From positions 4,150,054-4,214,053 of the forward strand of contig NZ_LT599032.1 of assembly GCF_900079725.1 (NCBI RefSeq): a DNA stretch of 64,000 nucleotides, in the 5' to 3' direction. A model generated the notes under the pieces. That model did not search any database, was not told the DNA's origin, and saw only the letters and a program-made list of their open reading frames with translations. A program made the translations under genes and the position numbers. This document shows, piece by piece, positions 62,415-64,000 of this stretch. Each line of letters opens with the position of its first letter. Position 1 is the first letter of the stretch. Origin of the DNA: an uncultured Dysgonomonas sp. (GTDB lineage Bacteria > Bacteroidota > Bacteroidia > Bacteroidales > Dysgonomonadaceae).

Positions 62415-62813
62415 TTATAATAACCATGGAAATTTAAAGCAAGTTTCATCGTAGAGACTATAATCTGCTTTTCCGTTCACCGCAAATGTTTTTATCAGTT
62501 TAGCGTCTTTCAGCAGTTCACAGGCTTTCGTAAGAGATGCCCCTGTTTTAACCCTGTCTTCTACAAGCAGTATTGTTTTACCTTTAAAATCAAAATCGAT
62601 GGGAGCCATTAGCTGTGGGCTGTCGTAAATTGGCCTCTGGTTGCTGTCTCTCAGATTGATTTTTAAAAGTTGTATTTCAATGCCGAAACGCTGATTTAGG
62701 ATCGCCGCAGGGATTATGCCTCCGTTAGCGATGGCCACAATCATATCGAACTGTTCGGAAAAAGATATTGCGCGAAACCGCTCCAATACTTCTTCGAATG
62801 TTTTATCATACAT
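62415..62813 (-). CDS. Type I phosphoribosyltransferase
   Basis: A 132-residue enzyme with the PRPP-binding motif ILLVEDRVKTGAS (residues 81-93; acidic pair Glu85-Asp86) and the upstream loop IVAIANGGIIPA. The hood region is short. It lacks features that separate hypoxanthine, xanthine, orotate or adenine types, but its size is near the xanthine/hypoxanthine group. It converts a base plus PRPP to a nucleotide. It sits between an ECF S-component gene (62924) and the DUF362 gene (61433), so a salvage link with the imported compound is likely. Confidence 0.85.
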   Translation of the reverse strand: MYDKTFEEVLERFRAISFSEQFDMIVAIANGGIIPAAILNQRFGIEIQLLKINLRDSNQRPIYDSPQLMAPIDFDFKGKTILLVEDRVKTGASLTKACELLKDAKLIKTFAVNGKADYSLYDETCFKFPWLL

Positions 62814-62839
62814 GATAATTATGATTTCAAGATTTCAAG

Positions 62840-62909
62840 ATTTCAGGTTTCAAGATAAAGATGTAGTTATATTGTGAATAACATATTTTGAAATCTTGAA
62901 ACCTGAAAT
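62840..62909. repeat. 17-bp inverted repeat between S-component and PRTase genes
   Basis: ATTTCAGGTTTCAAGAT (62840-62856) is repeated exactly inverted at 62893-62909, loop of 36. Its left side begins with tandem GATTTCAA units (62823-62838). Confidence 0.75.
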
Positions 62910-62923
62910 TCCGAAATTATTTT

Positions 62924-63436
62924 TTAGAGTTTAGCCATAGCCTTTAATACGGCAAAGCCTCCAAATATCTGGATTAGCATACCCGGTATGCCAATGCGGA
63001 AGTCCTGAACAGCTACAAACAGATCTTTTTCTATAGCCCATTCTACTGGTATTCCTATGATCTGATAAGCCAGTACCACGCCAACTAATGCAAGAAGAGA
63101 CACTTTTTCGAAACGGTGGGCGGCATACGCAGCAGCACCGGCCAATAAAGATGATTTGATGAGGATTATAGGCAATACATCAGCCGGGGGCATGCCAAAT
63201 AAGATATTGTTAGCCAAAGGGGATAATATGGCTGTCAGCAGTCCTACACGGAAGCCATATTTATATGCGGCAATCAGTGTGAAGAAATAGATGGGCAGCC
63301 ATGTGAGCCCTCCACCCGGTATGAGATGGCAAAGTTGAGGAAGTGCTATGTTGCCGGCAATAAACAAAAGGGCAAACATATATGTTTTAGCCTCTTTGTA
63401 GTTGAGAGAATAAAGTTTTACTGTTGTTGTTTCCAT
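62924..63436 (-). CDS. ECF-transporter S-component (substrate-binding membrane subunit)
   Basis: A 170-residue membrane protein with about five or six helices (FALLFIAGNIALPQLCHLIP, WLPIYFFTLIAAYKYGF, ILIKSSLLAGAAAYAA, LVGVVLAYQIIGIPVEWAI, GMLIQIFGGFAVL). The pattern GLTWLPIYFFTLIAAYKYGFR plus LSPLANNILFG is typical of S-components that bind small vitamins or nucleobases. The energising subunits (EcfA, EcfT) are not in the window. Adjacent PRTase gene suggests that the ligand may be a nucleobase-like compound, but this is inference. Confidence 0.72.
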   Translation of the reverse strand: METTTVKLYSLNYKEAKTYMFALLFIAGNIALPQLCHLIPGGGLTWLPIYFFTLIAAYKYGFRVGLLTAILSPLANNILFGMPPADVLPIILIKSSLLAGAAAYAAHRFEKVSLLALVGVVLAYQIIGIPVEWAIEKDLFVAVQDFRIGIPGMLIQIFGGFAVLKAMAKL

Positions 63437-63788
63437 AATTTCAAAACGAATTAAATCAGTGTTTTATGTTCCTATTTCGTATGGGCAGAGGATCTGCCTT
63501 CCTTTTCTAGTTGCTGCTTTGTTTGGAATGAATAGTTGTTTTTAGTGGAAAAAGATTTAAACTGTTAATACCGGTCTCTTCAATAGTGTTGTACATGATA
63601 TATTAACAGATGCAATTTTAGTCAATATTCTTGTTATGAGCAAGAAAAGGTATGTTTTTTTAGTTTCATTAAGATTCGTCTGCACTGTTGGATTTAGTAA
63701 TAATTATAGATATCTGGGCGTTTTATCATAAGAGATAATATTTGTACCTTTGATAAAGTTTTTAATACATTCTAATCAAACGAATAAA
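63437..63788. other. 352-bp divergent region between ECF operon and kdsA
   Basis: No gene. Contains a small hairpin GGCAGA-GGA-TCTGCC (63484-63498) in the leader of the S-component operon and the kdsA promoter: TACCTTTG at 63745-63752 fits TAnnTTTG, 37 bp before the ATG. The hairpin was not recognisable as a known riboswitch. Confidence 0.55.
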
Positions 63789-64000
63789 ATGAATATTACA
63801 AATCTGAAAAATGATAATTTCTTCCTGCTTGCGGGACCATGTGTTATTGAGGGGGAAGAGATGGCATTGCGCATTGCCGAAAAAATAATAGAAATCACAT
63901 CAAAACTTGATATACCCTACGTTTTCAAGGGTTCGTATAAAAAAGCAAATCGTTCGCGAGTCGATTCTTTTACCGGTATCGGTGATGAGAAAGCACTGAA
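63789..64000 (+). CDS. kdsA: 3-deoxy-D-manno-octulosonate-8-phosphate synthase, 3' end outside window
   Basis: The visible 70 residues open with MNITNLKNDNFFLLAGPCVI and continue with ALRIAEKIIEI, FKGSYKKANRSRVDSF and TGIGDEKAL. These are the diagnostic KdsA motifs: AGPCVIE and the PEP/phosphate-binding KGSYKKANRS. The enzyme condenses PEP with arabinose-5-phosphate to make Kdo-8-phosphate for lipopolysaccharide core synthesis in the cytoplasm. The gene continues beyond the window edge. Confidence 0.95.
   Translation, partial: MNITNLKNDNFFLLAGPCVIEGEEMALRIAEKIIEITSKLDIPYVFKGSYKKANRSRVDSFTGIGDEKAL

Noticed and set aside
63437-63600. A preQ1 or other riboswitch ahead of the S-component gene
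   Set aside because: There is a small hairpin, but the A-rich tail and loop sequences of known preQ1 classes could not be matched.

Overview
The window is AT-rich chromosomal DNA from a member of the Bacteroidetes, most likely order Bacteroidales and close to Dysgonomonas or Parabacteroides-type organisms. The evidence is a SusC/SusD pair with surface-type lipoproteins, a SusR-like membrane regulator, repeated -7 promoter boxes of the form TAnnTTTG, an EF-G paralog of the Bacteroides EF-G2 type, and many Bacteroidetes-typical families (DUF349, DUF5106, M13 lipoproteins, YfbK-like VWA lipoprotein, PIN-PhoH). The genus is an inference; there is no rRNA gene in the window.

Layout. 1-1444: the 3' part of a DUF349 gene. 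1516-10110 (minus): a TetR-controlled ABC-2 exporter operon in the order TetR, TolC, lipoprotein HlyD, two ATPases and two permeases. It is broken by three repeat-bearing gaps, one with a four-helix-bundle gene flanked by 28-nt inverted repeats and one with a helix-turn-helix gene flanked by 15-bp inverted repeats. 10111-10826: an intergenic region with a large nested palindrome. 10827-12986: an EF-G paralog without the catalytic histidine. 13085-15033: a cell-surface tail-like protein and a thioredoxin-fold lipoprotein. 15084-21361: a heavy-metal RND efflux system (His-rich small protein, His-rich adaptor, CzcA/CusA pump, TolC-type channel).

21603-35733: a polysaccharide utilization locus. 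A SusR-like sensor/regulator is followed by SusC, SusD, a LamG lipoprotein, a GH144-type endo-beta-1,2-glucanase lipoprotein with an Ig-like domain, a GH3 beta-glucosidase and a second GH144-type lipoprotein. Family knowledge points to beta-1,2-glucan (sophoro-oligosaccharides): capture and cutting at the surface, import through SusCD, then trimming in the periplasm. A short C-terminal remnant resembling an FnIII domain follows at 35845, then an esterase. 

36985-43279: CPBP membrane protease, GNAT acetyltransferase, ABC-F protein, SGNH hydrolase, M13 metallopeptidase. 43380-58104 (mostly minus): VWA lipoprotein, a 786-bp gap full of dispersed repeats, AsmA-like protein, acyltransferase, rRNA-type methyltransferase, HerA-like ATPase, a divergent pair of polytopic membrane proteins, prephenate dehydrogenase and PIN-PhoH. 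58349-59413: a DUF3868/OmpA-like secreted protein, then a possible 57-residue gene between two terminators. 59873-63436 (minus): ECF S-component, phosphoribosyltransferase, DUF362 Tat protein and a NapH-like polyferredoxin. The window ends inside kdsA (63789 onwards).

The most unusual signal is the set of dispersed repeats. The exporter operon carries a different repeat family in each gap, and these repeats begin at stop codons. Some of the same repeat vocabulary recurs about 40 kb away at 45213-45998.
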